DNA from: Moritella sp. 24
Lineage (GTDB): Bacteria > Pseudomonadota > Gammaproteobacteria > Enterobacterales > Moritellaceae
NCBI RefSeq assembly: GCF_018219155.1
Contig: NZ_CP056123.1
Coordinates: forward strand, 1 to 64,000
DNA length: 64,000 nt
Reading direction: 5' to 3'
Part shown: positions 39,186 to 47,940 of the stretch, in pieces
Position numbering within the stretch: position 1 is the first letter of the stretch
Layout of the letters: every line of letters begins with the position of its first letter
Notes under the pieces: generated by a model
The model's input: only the letters and a program-made list of their open reading frames with translations
Told to the model about the DNA's origin: nothing
Databases searched by the model: none
Position numbers and translations under genes: made by a program

Positions 39186-41597
39186 ATGTCTAAAACACTT
39201 TCAATAGGTATCGATGGTATGTCATGTGCGGGCTGTGCATCGAAGTTAGAGTCTGCTTTGAATGCCGAGAATGGCATAGAAGCAAGGGTTAACTTTGCTC
39301 TTGCTAGCGCGCAGATAAATATAACTGACCTTGGAACAAGCCATAGTATTAAATCTGTTTTAGATGGTAAGAACTATGACTATAAAACAGAGTCTTTATC
39401 ACTGTCTATTAGTGGTTGGTCATGTGCGAATTGTGCTGCAAAAACAGTATCTAAATTACTAGCAAATAAACATATATTAACTGTCGATGCTAATTTTTCC
39501 AGTGAAAAAATAACCTTAACATATTTTTCTGGTGCGATATTTCCTGTTGATATTATTAATGAGATTACGATACTGGGTTATAAACCGACACTTAATCGTG
39601 GTAGCGTTGAGAATCAGACTGAAAGTTTAATTTCTCGTAAAGCTGAATTAAAAAATAAAAATAAGAAGCAGCTGTTATCCGTTATTATTGCTGCCTTATT
39701 AACATTACCGTTAGTGATTGGTATGTTAACTATGTTTATTGCCGGTTTTGATTTTGTGGTTCCGGTTTGGTTACAGTTATTATTATCGACACCAGTTCAA
39801 TTCATTATCGGACGTCGTTACTATTTAGGTGCTTATCAGGCATTAAAGAATCGTTCTGCCAATATGGATGTACTTGTCGCTACTGGTACAAGTGCAGCTT
39901 ATTTCTATAGTTTATATTTATTTCTAACCCTAGGCGAAATGGCACAAGGCTTGTTGTATTTTGAAGCAAGCGCGGTTGTGATAACGTTAATTAGCCTAGG
40001 TAAGTATTTAGAAGAAAATGCGAAACAAAATACGGCTTCGGCTATTCATGAATTAATGATGTTGAGACCGGAGGTTGCGAATGTCAAACGTGGTCATGAA
40101 TGGTTAAAGTTACCTATTGAAGAAGTTATTGTTGGTGATGAAGTTAGGGTATTAGCTGGGGAAAAGGTTCCGGTTGACGGTGTTGTCGTTGATGGGAAAA
40201 GTGAACTAGATGAATCGATGATTACTGGGGAAAGCTTACCCGTGCTTAAAGAGCCTGGGGAAACAATTATTGGCGGTTCAATTAATGGCACTGGGGTTTT
40301 ATTATTACGAGTTAATGCTGTTGGTAAAGATTCGAGCTTGAATAAAATTATTATGCTTGTTGAAGCTGCGCAAATGGGTAAAGCTCCTTTTCAACAGCTG
40401 GTTGATAGGATCAGTAATATTTTTGTACCAGTCGTGTTAGTGATCGCGACATTGACGTTTTTAACCTGGTATTTAGGATTTGGTGATTTTGAAAGTGGTT
40501 TGATTTCCGCCGTTGCAGTCTTAGTTATTGCTTGTCCTTGTGCTTTGGGGCTTGCGACACCTGCAGCATTAGTGACTGGTACCGGGGCTGCTGCTCGCCA
40601 AGGTATTTTAATTAAAGATATTGATACACTGCAAAAAGCGCATAAAATTACCGATGTCATGCTAGATAAAACTGGGACTCTAACCCAAGGTAAGCCTAAG
40701 GTTACGGCTGTCCATTGCTTTGATTATGATGAGACTAAGCTAATTAACAATGCGGCAGCTGTACAGCAGTTGAGTGATCATCCTCTAGCTAAATCAATTG
40801 TTACCTATGCGCAAGATAAACAATTCAAATTATTATCTGCTTCTAATGTTGAAACTATCATTGGTTATGGGATTAAAGGAACTGTTGAGGGGGCAAGGGT
40901 TATAATTGGTAACCGTCAATTGATGCTGGCGGAAGGGGTTGTTATTGAAGTTGGAGATGCGTTACTTGCTGACTTAAGTGAGAACTCAGGTTCAGAAATG
41001 TGGGTATCAGTTGCAGGTAATCTTGTTGGGTTATTTATTATTGCTGATATGCTTCGTGTCGAAAGTTGTTCCGCGATCTCGTTATTAAAACAGGCTCGAA
41101 TTAATACTACTATGCTTAGTGGCGATAATGAGCTTGTAGTTGAAAAGATTGCGCAAACATTAAAAATTGATCATTATTATGCACAGGTAAAACCTGAAGA
41201 TAAATCTCATTATGTGCAGGACAGACAAAGCTTGGGAAAAACCGTTGCTATGGTTGGAGACGGTATTAATGATGCTCCAGCATTAGCACAAGCTGACATT
41301 AGTATTGCGATGGGATCTGGTTCGGACGTTGCAATGGAAACGGCTAATATTACTTTATTAAGAAGTGATCCTCGTTTGGTTTCTGCTGCTATGGATATCT
41401 CAAAGCTTACTTGGCGCAAGATTCAGCAAAATTTATTTTGGGCATTTATTTTTAATCTTATCGGAATTCCTTTAGCTGCAACGGGCTATCTTAGTCCTGA
41501 ATTAGCGGGTGCAGCGATGGCGTTTAGTAGTATTGCAGTATTGTCCAATTCACTGTTGATTAAGCGTTGGGTTCCTAAGTTTACTCAAGAGACTTAA
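39186..41597 (+). CDS. copA: Cu(I)-exporting P1B-type ATPase CopA
   Basis: CopA pumps Cu(I) out of the cytoplasm at the expense of ATP. The 803-residue protein has two N-terminal metal-binding domains with CxxC motifs (GMSCAGC, C14/C17; GWSCANC, C80/C83), eight expected membrane helices, the actuator motif TGES, the transmembrane copper motif CPC (450-452), the phosphorylation site DKTGTLT (D494) and the hinge GDGINDAPAL. It is preceded by a CueR-type promoter and followed by cueR after 62 bases, forming a copper-response module. The length and two-domain layout resemble E. coli CopA. Confidence 0.96.
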   Translation: MSKTLSIGIDGMSCAGCASKLESALNAENGIEARVNFALASAQINITDLGTSHSIKSVLDGKNYDYKTESLSLSISGWSCANCAAKTVSKLLANKHILTVDANFSSEKITLTYFSGAIFPVDIINEITILGYKPTLNRGSVENQTESLISRKAELKNKNKKQLLSVIIAALLTLPLVIGMLTMFIAGFDFVVPVWLQLLLSTPVQFIIGRRYYLGAYQALKNRSANMDVLVATGTSAAYFYSLYLFLTLGEMAQGLLYFEASAVVITLISLGKYLEENAKQNTASAIHELMMLRPEVANVKRGHEWLKLPIEEVIVGDEVRVLAGEKVPVDGVVVDGKSELDESMITGESLPVLKEPGETIIGGSINGTGVLLLRVNAVGKDSSLNKIIMLVEAAQMGKAPFQQLVDRISNIFVPVVLVIATLTFLTWYLGFGDFESGLISAVAVLVIACPCALGLATPAALVTGTGAAARQGILIKDIDTLQKAHKITDVMLDKTGTLTQGKPKVTAVHCFDYDETKLINNAAAVQQLSDHPLAKSIVTYAQDKQFKLLSASNVETIIGYGIKGTVEGARVIIGNRQLMLAEGVVIEVGDALLADLSENSGSEMWVSVAGNLVGLFIIADMLRVESCSAISLLKQARINTTMLSGDNELVVEKIAQTLKIDHYYAQVKPEDKSHYVQDRQSLGKTVAMVGDGINDAPALAQADISIAMGSGSDVAMETANITLLRSDPRLVSAAMDISKLTWRKIQQNLFWAFIFNLIGIPLAATGYLSPELAGAAMAFSSIAVLSNSLLIKRWVPKFTQET

Positions 41598-41659
41598 GTG
41601 CAGAAGCATCCTGAAATACAGTGTTTAAATTATTTTATATCAGTTAAAAAACAGGTTAT

Positions 41660-42055
41660 ATGATGAAAAATATTAGTGCAGTTGCAAAAGAAGTCGGATT
41701 ATCGACTAAAACGGTACGCTATTATGAAAGTATTGGCTTAACGTCTGAACCGATCCGCGGCGATAATGGCTATCGTTATTACAATCAACGAATTATAGCG
41801 GAGCTCTGTTTTGTTAAGCGAGCTCGTGATGCTGGCTTTAACCTTGAAGAGTGTAAAGAGTTAGTACTCCTTTATAAAAGTGAAGAGCGTACAGCTGCGC
41901 AAGTGAAAGCACTAACGCTAGAAAAAATTACTGATATCGAGGCTCGTATCGCGATATTACAAGGAATGCACAGTACTTTATTATCATTAGCGTCATCTTG
42001 TAAGGGCGATAACTCTTCAGACTGCGCTATTTTAGATCAGCTTTCTACTGAATAA
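41660..42055 (+). CDS. cueR: Copper-responsive MerR-family regulator CueR
   Basis: CueR senses Cu(I), Ag(I) or Au(I) and activates copper-efflux genes by untwisting promoters with long spacers. The 131-residue protein has an N-terminal winged helix (ISAVAKEVGLSTKTVRYYE), a dimerisation helix and the metal-binding loop CKGDNSSDC, whose cysteines (114 and 122) correspond to C112 and C120 of E. coli CueR. The start is one of two adjacent ATGs after CAGG. Its likely target is the promoter in front of copA at 39122. Confidence 0.92.
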   Translation: MMKNISAVAKEVGLSTKTVRYYESIGLTSEPIRGDNGYRYYNQRIIAELCFVKRARDAGFNLEECKELVLLYKSEERTAAQVKALTLEKITDIEARIAILQGMHSTLLSLASSCKGDNSSDCAILDQLSTE

Positions 42056-42132
42056 TTATCACTGTGGCTTACTTTCCAGTAAACTACGCGGTAAATAACA
42101 AGACAAAATAATTGCGACATACAAGGTTTTAT

Positions 42133-42777
42133 ATGACTGATTCAGCATTATCACGCGAAGACGAAATTTTATTATCAGATTGGTTATCAGGTGATGAAAC
42201 ACCAAAAGAAACATTATCATTAATTGCGATGAAAGGTTTCTTTTTTGGTTTAGTAGCAGCTCCTGCACCAGTAGAAACAGAAGATTGGATGGACATGATT
42301 TTTGGTGGTGCAGCCCCTCAAAATATCTCTGATGATAAATTATTCGCGATAATCTCTGTTTATAATGAAATCAGTGAACAGGTATATGAAACTGGCGCTA
42401 AATTACCAGCTGAATGTATTGCAACTACAAGCTTTGCTGATAACTTTAAATCAGGTGCAGCTTTAAATGATTGGTCGATTGGCTTTGCAATTGGCGCTGC
42501 TTTTTATTATGAAAGTCTAGTTAACTCTGTTGCTGATAATAATGAAATGAGCCAAGCATTACAAATGGCATATTTGTGTTTAAGCTATTTCTCGTGCGCA
42601 GGTACTGCACAGCAAATCGCAGAATTACAACAAAGTGAATGGGAAACATTTACGGAAACTGTTTTTGATATGATGCCAGACTTTATCGTTGCCTATGCTG
42701 ATGTTATTGAGCAAGCGGCACTGGCAAGCGGAAACTTTGATGATGACGATTGGAACGATGACGAACTGATCGATTAA
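42133..42777 (+). CDS. UPF0149/YecA-family protein
   Basis: This 214-residue protein belongs to the UPF0149 (YecA/YgfB) group of small helical proteins. The start ATG at 42133 (MTDSALSRED) follows an AAGG site; an upstream TTG in frame is unlikely. Recognisable features are GFFFGLVAAPAPVETEDWM and a strongly acidic C-terminus (DDDDWNDDELID). No SEC-C zinc-binding motif is present, unlike some YecA proteins. The function is not known. It sits between cueR and a metal-chaperone-type GTPase without an obvious link to either. Confidence 0.75.
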   Translation: MTDSALSREDEILLSDWLSGDETPKETLSLIAMKGFFFGLVAAPAPVETEDWMDMIFGGAAPQNISDDKLFAIISVYNEISEQVYETGAKLPAECIATTSFADNFKSGAALNDWSIGFAIGAAFYYESLVNSVADNNEMSQALQMAYLCLSYFSCAGTAQQIAELQQSEWETFTETVFDMMPDFIVAYADVIEQAALASGNFDDDDWNDDELID

Positions 42778-42792
42778 TCTTTAATTTGAATA

Positions 42793-42820
42793 ACCGTGAA
42801 CATGCCATATTGTTCACGGT
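42793..42820 (+). terminator. Hairpin after the YecA-like gene
   Basis: ACCGTGAACA pairs perfectly with TGTTCACGGT around an 8-base loop, 15 bases after the stop codon. It lacks a good T-run, so termination is possible but not certain. Confidence 0.5.
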
Positions 42821-42878
42821 GTAACAATATCCTCTGTACGTCCCCCCTCTTTTTCCTGTCATTTATCTCCTTGCCCCT

Positions 42879-42893
42879 GTGTTATAAAAACAC
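42879..42893. promoter_or_regulatory. Palindrome upstream of the COG0523 GTPase
   Basis: GTGTT-ATAAA-AACAC includes TGTTATA, a half-site like that bound by the zinc repressor Zur. The other half does not match well, so this is only a candidate operator. Confidence 0.3.
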
Positions 42894-42954
42894 TTGATCC
42901 ATTATGATGCTTTAACGTTATTTTTGAGTTTTGTAATCATACATAGGAAGTTTC

Positions 42955-43977
42955 ATGTCTAAACAAGCAGATAAAATTCCAACTAATATCATCACTGGTT
43001 TTCTCGGTGTCGGAAAAACGACTGCTATTCAACAATTATTAAAACAAAAACCAGAGGGTGAGGTGTGGGGAATATTAGTTAATGAGTTCGGTCAAATCGG
43101 TATTGATGGTACTTTATTATCTGTATTTACCGAGACGTTAGCTGAACCAAAAAGTAATATTGTTATTAAAGAAGTACCTGGTGGTTGCTTGTGTTGTGTT
43201 GCTGGTTTACCGATGAAAATGGGCTTGAACATGCTAATCAGTAAAGCAAAGCCTGATCGTATTCTGATCGAACCAACTGGACTTGGGCATTTACAACAAG
43301 TTATTACTGACTTATCGGGTGAGTTCTATTGTGATGTTTTAGACCTTAAGGCAACCGTTTGTTTAGTTGACCCTCGCCATCTTAATGATCGTAAATATGT
43401 TGAGAACAACCATTTTCAAGATCAAATTAGTTTAGCGGATGTACTTGTTGCAAATAGAACTGAAGAATTAAATGAAGAAGATAAAGATGACTTTATGCAT
43501 TTTAGTTCGGAGTTATTACCACACAAAGCGACAGTTTTGTGGACCAATTATGGTGAGATAACAATTGCAGCATTAGATACCCCGCTAAATCATGACCGTC
43601 GTTCCCTACATTTATCTGCACATCTAAAGCATACCCATCATCATGAAGCTGCAGGTTCTAAGCTAGAAATAGACCCGCGCTTTGAGCGTAATCATGGTGA
43701 AGGGCAAGGATTATTTAGTTATGGCTGGATTTTTAATCAACAGCAAGTTTTTAACTTAATGACTTTAGCGACTTTATTAGAACCCTTAGATGTTATTAGA
43801 CTGAAAGCTGCGATTAAGACCGAACAAGGCTGTTTTACGATTAATAGCGTTAATGGTGAATGTGACTTTATGCCAGTGACAGACCTTGCTGAAAGTAAAA
43901 TCGAAATTATTAGTATGTCTGAATTACCTTGGCAGAGTTTGGAAGAAGCTATTTGTGACAGTTTATTTGTGAATTAA
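42955..43977 (+). CDS. COG0523-family GTPase, putative metallochaperone
   Basis: This 340-residue protein is a CobW/YjiA-type GTPase. These proteins insert or deliver metals, often zinc, under limitation. The P-loop GFLGVGKT lies at 15-22, the metal-binding GGCLCC motif has C78, C80 and C81, and the guanine-specificity region is near VANRTEE. A histidine-rich stretch HTHHH lies before the C-terminal CobW_C domain. A partial Zur-like palindrome upstream makes a zinc role plausible but not proven. It is a single gene, close to but apparently separate from the copper module. Confidence 0.82.
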   Translation: MSKQADKIPTNIITGFLGVGKTTAIQQLLKQKPEGEVWGILVNEFGQIGIDGTLLSVFTETLAEPKSNIVIKEVPGGCLCCVAGLPMKMGLNMLISKAKPDRILIEPTGLGHLQQVITDLSGEFYCDVLDLKATVCLVDPRHLNDRKYVENNHFQDQISLADVLVANRTEELNEEDKDDFMHFSSELLPHKATVLWTNYGEITIAALDTPLNHDRRSLHLSAHLKHTHHHEAAGSKLEIDPRFERNHGEGQGLFSYGWIFNQQQVFNLMTLATLLEPLDVIRLKAAIKTEQGCFTINSVNGECDFMPVTDLAESKIEIISMSELPWQSLEEAICDSLFVN

Positions 43978-44168
43978 TAGACGCATTAATTCAACTATAT
44001 TGCTCTATTAAAAGTAAGGTTGGTGATATCTAGCTTATTTATTTAATATTGTGGCGATATATTGCTGTCTGTGATGTTATTACCATCAACAAAACAATCA
44101 TCAACTGATCGTTTTTACGTATACTTTATCTATTAACATTTTAATATAAATAGATATTAGGTGCTGTG

Positions 44169-44225
44169 ATGACGGAACAGTTAAATAAATTCTTATTACG
44201 TATGCGACTTGGATACAGCAGCTAA
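44169..44225 (+). CDS. Candidate leu leader peptide (18 aa)
   Basis: A short open frame encodes MTEQLNKFLLRMRLGYSS, with four leucine codons (TTA three times, CTT once) among 18. An AGG-type ribosome site precedes the ATG by a normal distance. The stop codon lies within the left arm of a hairpin (44216-44252). Its place 97 bases before leuA suggests an attenuation leader, but no terminator T-run is visible, so the mechanism is uncertain. Confidence 0.5.
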   Translation: MTEQLNKFLLRMRLGYSS

Positions 44226-44252
44226 GCCTTGAATGTGGTGCTTAGTTTGCTG
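44216..44252 (+). promoter_or_regulatory. Leader hairpin upstream of leuA
   Basis: CAGCA-G-CTAAGC (44216-44227) pairs with GCTTAG-TT-TGCTG (44240-44252). A competing pairing joins TGTGG (44234-44238) to CCACA (44259-44263). The two overlap, as expected for a switching RNA leader. A ribosome at the end of the leader peptide would cover the left arm. Confidence 0.45.
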
Positions 44253-44322
44253 ATACGGCCACAGTTCGAAGATAAGTATTCATCATGACGATGTTACTAT
44301 AAATACGTAAAAGGATCTTAAT

Positions 44323-45993
44323 ATGACAACGTTTAATCACCGTAAGTACCAAGCTTTCCCCGTTCTAAATATGCCTAATCGCCAATGGCCAAATAATACA
44401 ATAACTAAAGCGCCAGAATGGTGTAGCGTTGATTTACGTGATGGCAATCAGGCGCTTATTGAGCCAATGACTGTTTCTCAAAAACGTCGTTACTACGAAT
44501 TATTGTTAGAAATGGGCTTTAAACAAATAGAAGTTGGTTTTCCTGCTGCATCGACAATGGATTTTGACTTTGTTCGTTGGTTAATTGAAGAAAATAAAAT
44601 ACCGGATGATGTAACAATTCAGGTACTCACGCAGGCGCGTGAAAGTCTTATAGAAAAAACGTTTGCAGCGTTGAAAGGGGTTAAACAAGCCATTATTCAT
44701 GTTTATAACTCTACATCAACAGTCCAAAGAGAACTTGTTTTTCAAAAAGACCGTCAAGGTATTATAGATATAGCAGTACAAGGTGCGACTTGGGTCAAGC
44801 AACATGCAGATGCAAACCCTGGTCCTCGTTGGCAGTTTGAGTACTCCCCAGAAAGCTTTTCGGGAACTGAGATGGATTTTGCTGTTGATATTTGCGATGC
44901 CGTCAATGCTGTTTGGGAGCCTACGATTGAGGCCCCTGTTATTATTAATCTACCTGCGACGGTAGAGATGTCAACGCCAAATGTGTTTGCAGATCAAGTT
45001 GAATGGTTTTGTGAACATGTAAAAAACAGAGATACGATTAAGGTGAGTATCCATACTCATAATGATCGAGGTTGTGCTGTGGCAGCTGCTGAGCTTGCTG
45101 TAATGGCTGGTGCAGACCGTATTGAGGGCACATTATTAGGAAATGGTGAACGTACTGGTAATATGGATATCATTACGATGGCTATGAATCTTTATAGTCA
45201 AGGTATCGACCCTGAGTTAAATTTAGGCGATATTGATAATATTATTGCGACTATAACTGAGTGTACGCAGCTACCTATTCACCCACGCCACCCTTATGTT
45301 GGCGAGTTAGTTTATACTGCTTTTTCAGGAAGCCATCAGGATGCAATCAAGAAATGCCTCGATCGTAGAGAGCCTGGAAGTAGTTGGAATGTAGCTTATT
45401 TACCTATTGATCCTACCGACTTAAACCGAACGCTAAAGCATGTAATCCGAGTTAACAGCCAGTCGGGTAAGGGGGGGATCGCTTATTTACTCGAACAGGA
45501 ATATGGAGTCCAATTACCGCGTTGGTTACAAATTGAATTCTCTGGCGTGGTTCAGCAACACTCTGAAGCTACTGCTAGTGAACTGATGACACCGCAAATA
45601 TGGTCGTTGTTTAAATCTACCTATGGTGATAATGGGCTGTCATATTTATTAGCGGATTATAATGTTAGCCATGGGAATATTGATAAAGTTCAAGCGCAAT
45701 TGAGGGATGGTGATACAGTAACAAGTATTAGTGGTGAGGGAAGTGGTGCATTAACTGCTTTTATCGAGGCATTGAAACAGCATTTCGATATTGAGTTTGA
45801 TGTTATTAATTTTAATGAGCACGCATTAAGTAAAGGTGCAGATGCGGATGCTATCGCTTATTTACAGGTTAAGACTGCAACGCAATCGGTTATTGGCGTC
45901 GCGATCCATAACGATATTTTGACAGCATCACTAACAGCATTATTAAATGCGGTGAGTCAGTTAGAGCCGATCAAAAAGATTATGGCTGCATAA
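44323..45993 (+). CDS. leuA: 2-isopropylmalate synthase LeuA (long form)
   Basis: LeuA condenses acetyl-CoA with 2-oxoisovalerate in the first committed step of leucine synthesis and is normally inhibited by leucine. The 556-residue protein is of the yeast/actinobacterial-like long type, also found in Pseudomonas, rather than the E. coli type: the active site is LRDGNQALIEPM instead of RDGEQ. Other features are the metal-binding HTHNDRGCAVAAAEL and GNGERTGNMD, and a C-terminal regulatory domain (about 430-556). leuBCD are not adjacent. A candidate leucine-rich leader peptide lies upstream. Confidence 0.94.
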   Translation: MTTFNHRKYQAFPVLNMPNRQWPNNTITKAPEWCSVDLRDGNQALIEPMTVSQKRRYYELLLEMGFKQIEVGFPAASTMDFDFVRWLIEENKIPDDVTIQVLTQARESLIEKTFAALKGVKQAIIHVYNSTSTVQRELVFQKDRQGIIDIAVQGATWVKQHADANPGPRWQFEYSPESFSGTEMDFAVDICDAVNAVWEPTIEAPVIINLPATVEMSTPNVFADQVEWFCEHVKNRDTIKVSIHTHNDRGCAVAAAELAVMAGADRIEGTLLGNGERTGNMDIITMAMNLYSQGIDPELNLGDIDNIIATITECTQLPIHPRHPYVGELVYTAFSGSHQDAIKKCLDRREPGSSWNVAYLPIDPTDLNRTLKHVIRVNSQSGKGGIAYLLEQEYGVQLPRWLQIEFSGVVQQHSEATASELMTPQIWSLFKSTYGDNGLSYLLADYNVSHGNIDKVQAQLRDGDTVTSISGEGSGALTAFIEALKQHFDIEFDVINFNEHALSKGADADAIAYLQVKTATQSVIGVAIHNDILTASLTALLNAVSQLEPIKKIMAA

Positions 45994-46042
45994 ATAATAT
46001 AAATGGTGGGGATTAATTTAATACCCACCGTTTCTACCATAA

Positions 46043-46420
46043 TTAATTTGGCTCACAAATATCAATAGCCCAAGGGCCTATGATCTCACCCCCTTGACCT
46101 TTATATACAAACTTAACGCCAATATTATCTTCGTGCGCTAATCGATAAATCGTATCTTTTTTATTTACGCACAAAGTATGACGAGTTTGTTTTTCTATTT
46201 GCTCAGGCTGCCAAACAAGATTACTGGCAGGTAATTGGTAAATTACAGTTAAAATCGAATTATAGCGATCAAATTTAAGGTGTTGATAATTATCAGCCAT
46301 CTCTTGGTAGCGTACGATGGTGATATTATCTAATTTTGTTGGTTGATATTTGTAATTTTGTGTTGACTGACATCCGTATAACCCTGCACTAAATACGATA
46401 AATGCAAATAATCTTTTCAT
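46043..46420 (-). CDS. Hypothetical lipoprotein
   Basis: This 125-residue protein has a lipoprotein signal: MKRLFAFIVFSAGLYGC with the lipobox cysteine at 17. The mature part has two further cysteines (in TLCVNKKD and IDICEPN) that could form a disulfide. I do not recognise the family. The start at 46420 has an AAGGAAG site; a longer reading adds 19 residues that would spoil the signal peptide. It is convergent with leuA and alone in its unit. Confidence 0.7.
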   Translation of the reverse strand: MKRLFAFIVFSAGLYGCQSTQNYKYQPTKLDNITIVRYQEMADNYQHLKFDRYNSILTVIYQLPASNLVWQPEQIEKQTRHTLCVNKKDTIYRLAHEDNIGVKFVYKGQGGEIIGPWAIDICEPN

Positions 46421-46618
46421 AAAACACCACTTCCTTGTGTCATTTTTATTGTTATTAACAATTGCGTATGTTAACACTCTGTTAACGTGGATGGCTATTG
46501 TTTTCAGATCGCTATGATCACATGTTAATACGGAAAAGATTATAAGACATTTTAGTTTGATGATCTGCCGGACGTTAAGGAGCTGGGGTAATACGGTATC
46601 TTTCTTTAATATCTGAGA

Positions 46619-47107
46619 TTACTTTTTTAGTTTTAAAATAAAACTAATCGCTTTACCAAGTTGAAGATAGCGCTGTAAATCAGTTTTATCATATTTAGTT
46701 GATAGGTAGGTGATATTATTTCTGTTTTTCAGATAGCGAGATACTTGTAATCGATTGAAGTTACCTATTTTATATAGAATATTGAGCAAGGTACTGGCAC
46801 TTTCATCATCTAGAGCAAGCTTTGTTGGGTATTCTGATTCTTTATAATCGATTTGCTGTAATACAATCTTTTTAATTAATTTTTTTTCTTCTAAATATTC
46901 CAACCATTGTTCAATTAATAATGGTTTACAACCTGCGAGTAAGTTGAAAAAGCCACCACTATCACTTTTGCACTGGGTCAGTAATAAGCAAGCAAAACTA
47001 TCATCATTCGCACTGAAGCTGACTTCACCTGATTCTGTCCATAATAATGATGCAACTTGTATTGTTGCTTGTTCTTTATTGAAGCCTTCGCATTTGAAAA
47101 TAAACAT
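46619..47107 (-). CDS. Hypothetical protein (162 aa)
   Basis: I do not recognise this protein. It begins MFIFKCEGFNKEQATIQVAS and has a mixed, probably mostly helical sequence with a lysine-rich end (ISFILKLKK). No signal peptide or catalytic motif is visible. The ATG at 47107 is preferred over a TTG two codons upstream, although the ribosome site is weak. It follows the AraC-sensor-like gene on the same strand after 61 bases, so the two may form a unit. Confidence 0.55.
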   Translation of the reverse strand: MFIFKCEGFNKEQATIQVASLLWTESGEVSFSANDDSFACLLLTQCKSDSGGFFNLLAGCKPLLIEQWLEYLEEKKLIKKIVLQQIDYKESEYPTKLALDDESASTLLNILYKIGNFNRLQVSRYLKNRNNITYLSTKYDKTDLQRYLQLGKAISFILKLKK

Positions 47108-47168
47108 AATCAATTTAAATAATGGAAAAATTAATTATACGCAATTTTACCCATAAAAGAATATGCGG

Positions 47169-47567
47169 TTAATTGTGAACTGTAAATTTATGCACTTGAT
47201 CTAGGCATACCTGAAATAAATGCTGAGCAGAGGGACTATTTTTGTCTATTGTTATTAGCTCATCGATTAATGTGGGTAATAGCGGCGATATATTACTTTG
47301 CTTTATTGTTGTCGGTAGTCCTGTGGTTACACGGGCTGAAAAAGATAATATATCGATTTGACTATCTGTCGTCGATTCAATTGCATATAAACAGTCGTGC
47401 GGCAGCCATATTGCAGATAAAGAAGTAAGGCTGATAAGTGTTTTGCCCAAACGAATATTGATATCACCATGGCGTAATATAAGTAGCTGGGCTTTATACT
47501 GACGTTGACGTTTCGTTTTTTCAGTCGCGGATAGGTTTAAACGGGTATGTTCAATAGGTAAAGACAT
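47169..47567 (-). CDS. AraC-type sensor-domain protein without HTH
   Basis: This 132-residue protein resembles the cupin-like N-terminal domain of AraC regulators: LLILRHGDINIRLGKTLISL followed by SAIWLPHDCLYAIES. It then ends where a helix-turn-helix domain would begin. No such domain is encoded directly downstream in any frame that I can see. It could be a remnant of a regulator or a stand-alone ligand-binding protein. I start at the ATG at 47567 (MSLPIEHTRL); a longer reading adds 31 residues of doubtful value. Confidence 0.5.
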   Translation of the reverse strand: MSLPIEHTRLNLSATEKTKRQRQYKAQLLILRHGDINIRLGKTLISLTSLSAIWLPHDCLYAIESTTDSQIDILSFSARVTTGLPTTIKQSNISPLLPTLIDELITIDKNSPSAQHLFQVCLDQVHKFTVHN

Positions 47568-47740
47568 GATAATTTCACTATGAGATAAAAATGTAGGCTT
47601 AAAATAATAGATATAGGAGGTTATAGCTATTGTGAGTATAGGTTGAATGTTATTTATCAAACTGTATGGGTCCTATTGCAGCCTGTTTGATTGCAATCTG
47701 AACAGTGTTTTATTTGGTTAAGGTTTTTGTTAATAAAGAC

Positions 47741-47768
47741 TTGCCAAGTAAAGGTAGATCTCTATAAT
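47741..47768 (+). promoter_or_regulatory. rRNA operon 2 promoter P1
   Basis: TTGCCA (47741-47746) and TATAAT (47763-47768) with a 16-base spacer and discriminator GCGACC. Same design as P1 of operon 1. Confidence 0.78.
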
Positions 47769-47864
47769 GCGACCTCACTGACACGGCAACAGCCGCTAAG
47801 TAAAGGTGTTTAAAAACAACTCAGGTTACTTTTTAAACGTCCTGAATAAAGCATAAATATGTGC

Positions 47865-47892
47865 TTGACTTCAAATTCGGTTTGCGTAGAAT
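47865..47892 (+). promoter_or_regulatory. rRNA operon 2 promoter P2
   Basis: TTGACT (47865-47870) and TAGAAT (47887-47892) with a 16-base spacer and discriminator ACGCAGCC, nearly identical to P2 of operon 1. Confidence 0.8.
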
Positions 47893-47928
47893 ACGCAGCC
47901 TGACTACGACGAAAGGCGTCAAGGTCAA

Positions 47929-47940
47929 CGCTCTTTAACA
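47929..47940 (+). promoter_or_regulatory. boxA antitermination element, rRNA operon 2
   Basis: CGCTCTTTAACA, identical to the operon 1 element. Confidence 0.8.

Larger units (their letters stand above)
43978..44322 (+). other. leuA upstream region (345 bases)
   Basis: The gap holds no long gene. From 44169 it contains a short candidate leader peptide and a hairpin overlapping its stop codon, described separately. The first 190 bases show nothing I can name. No T-box or other known riboswitch is apparent. Confidence 0.55.

Noticed and set aside
39186-39450. Programmed frameshift in copA producing a short metallochaperone, as in E. coli
   Set aside because: I find no CCCAAAG-type slippery sequence after the first metal-binding domain.
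43978-44322. T-box or other riboswitch before leuA
   Set aside because: No T-box consensus or known aptamer is recognisable. Only the short leader frame and hairpins are supported.
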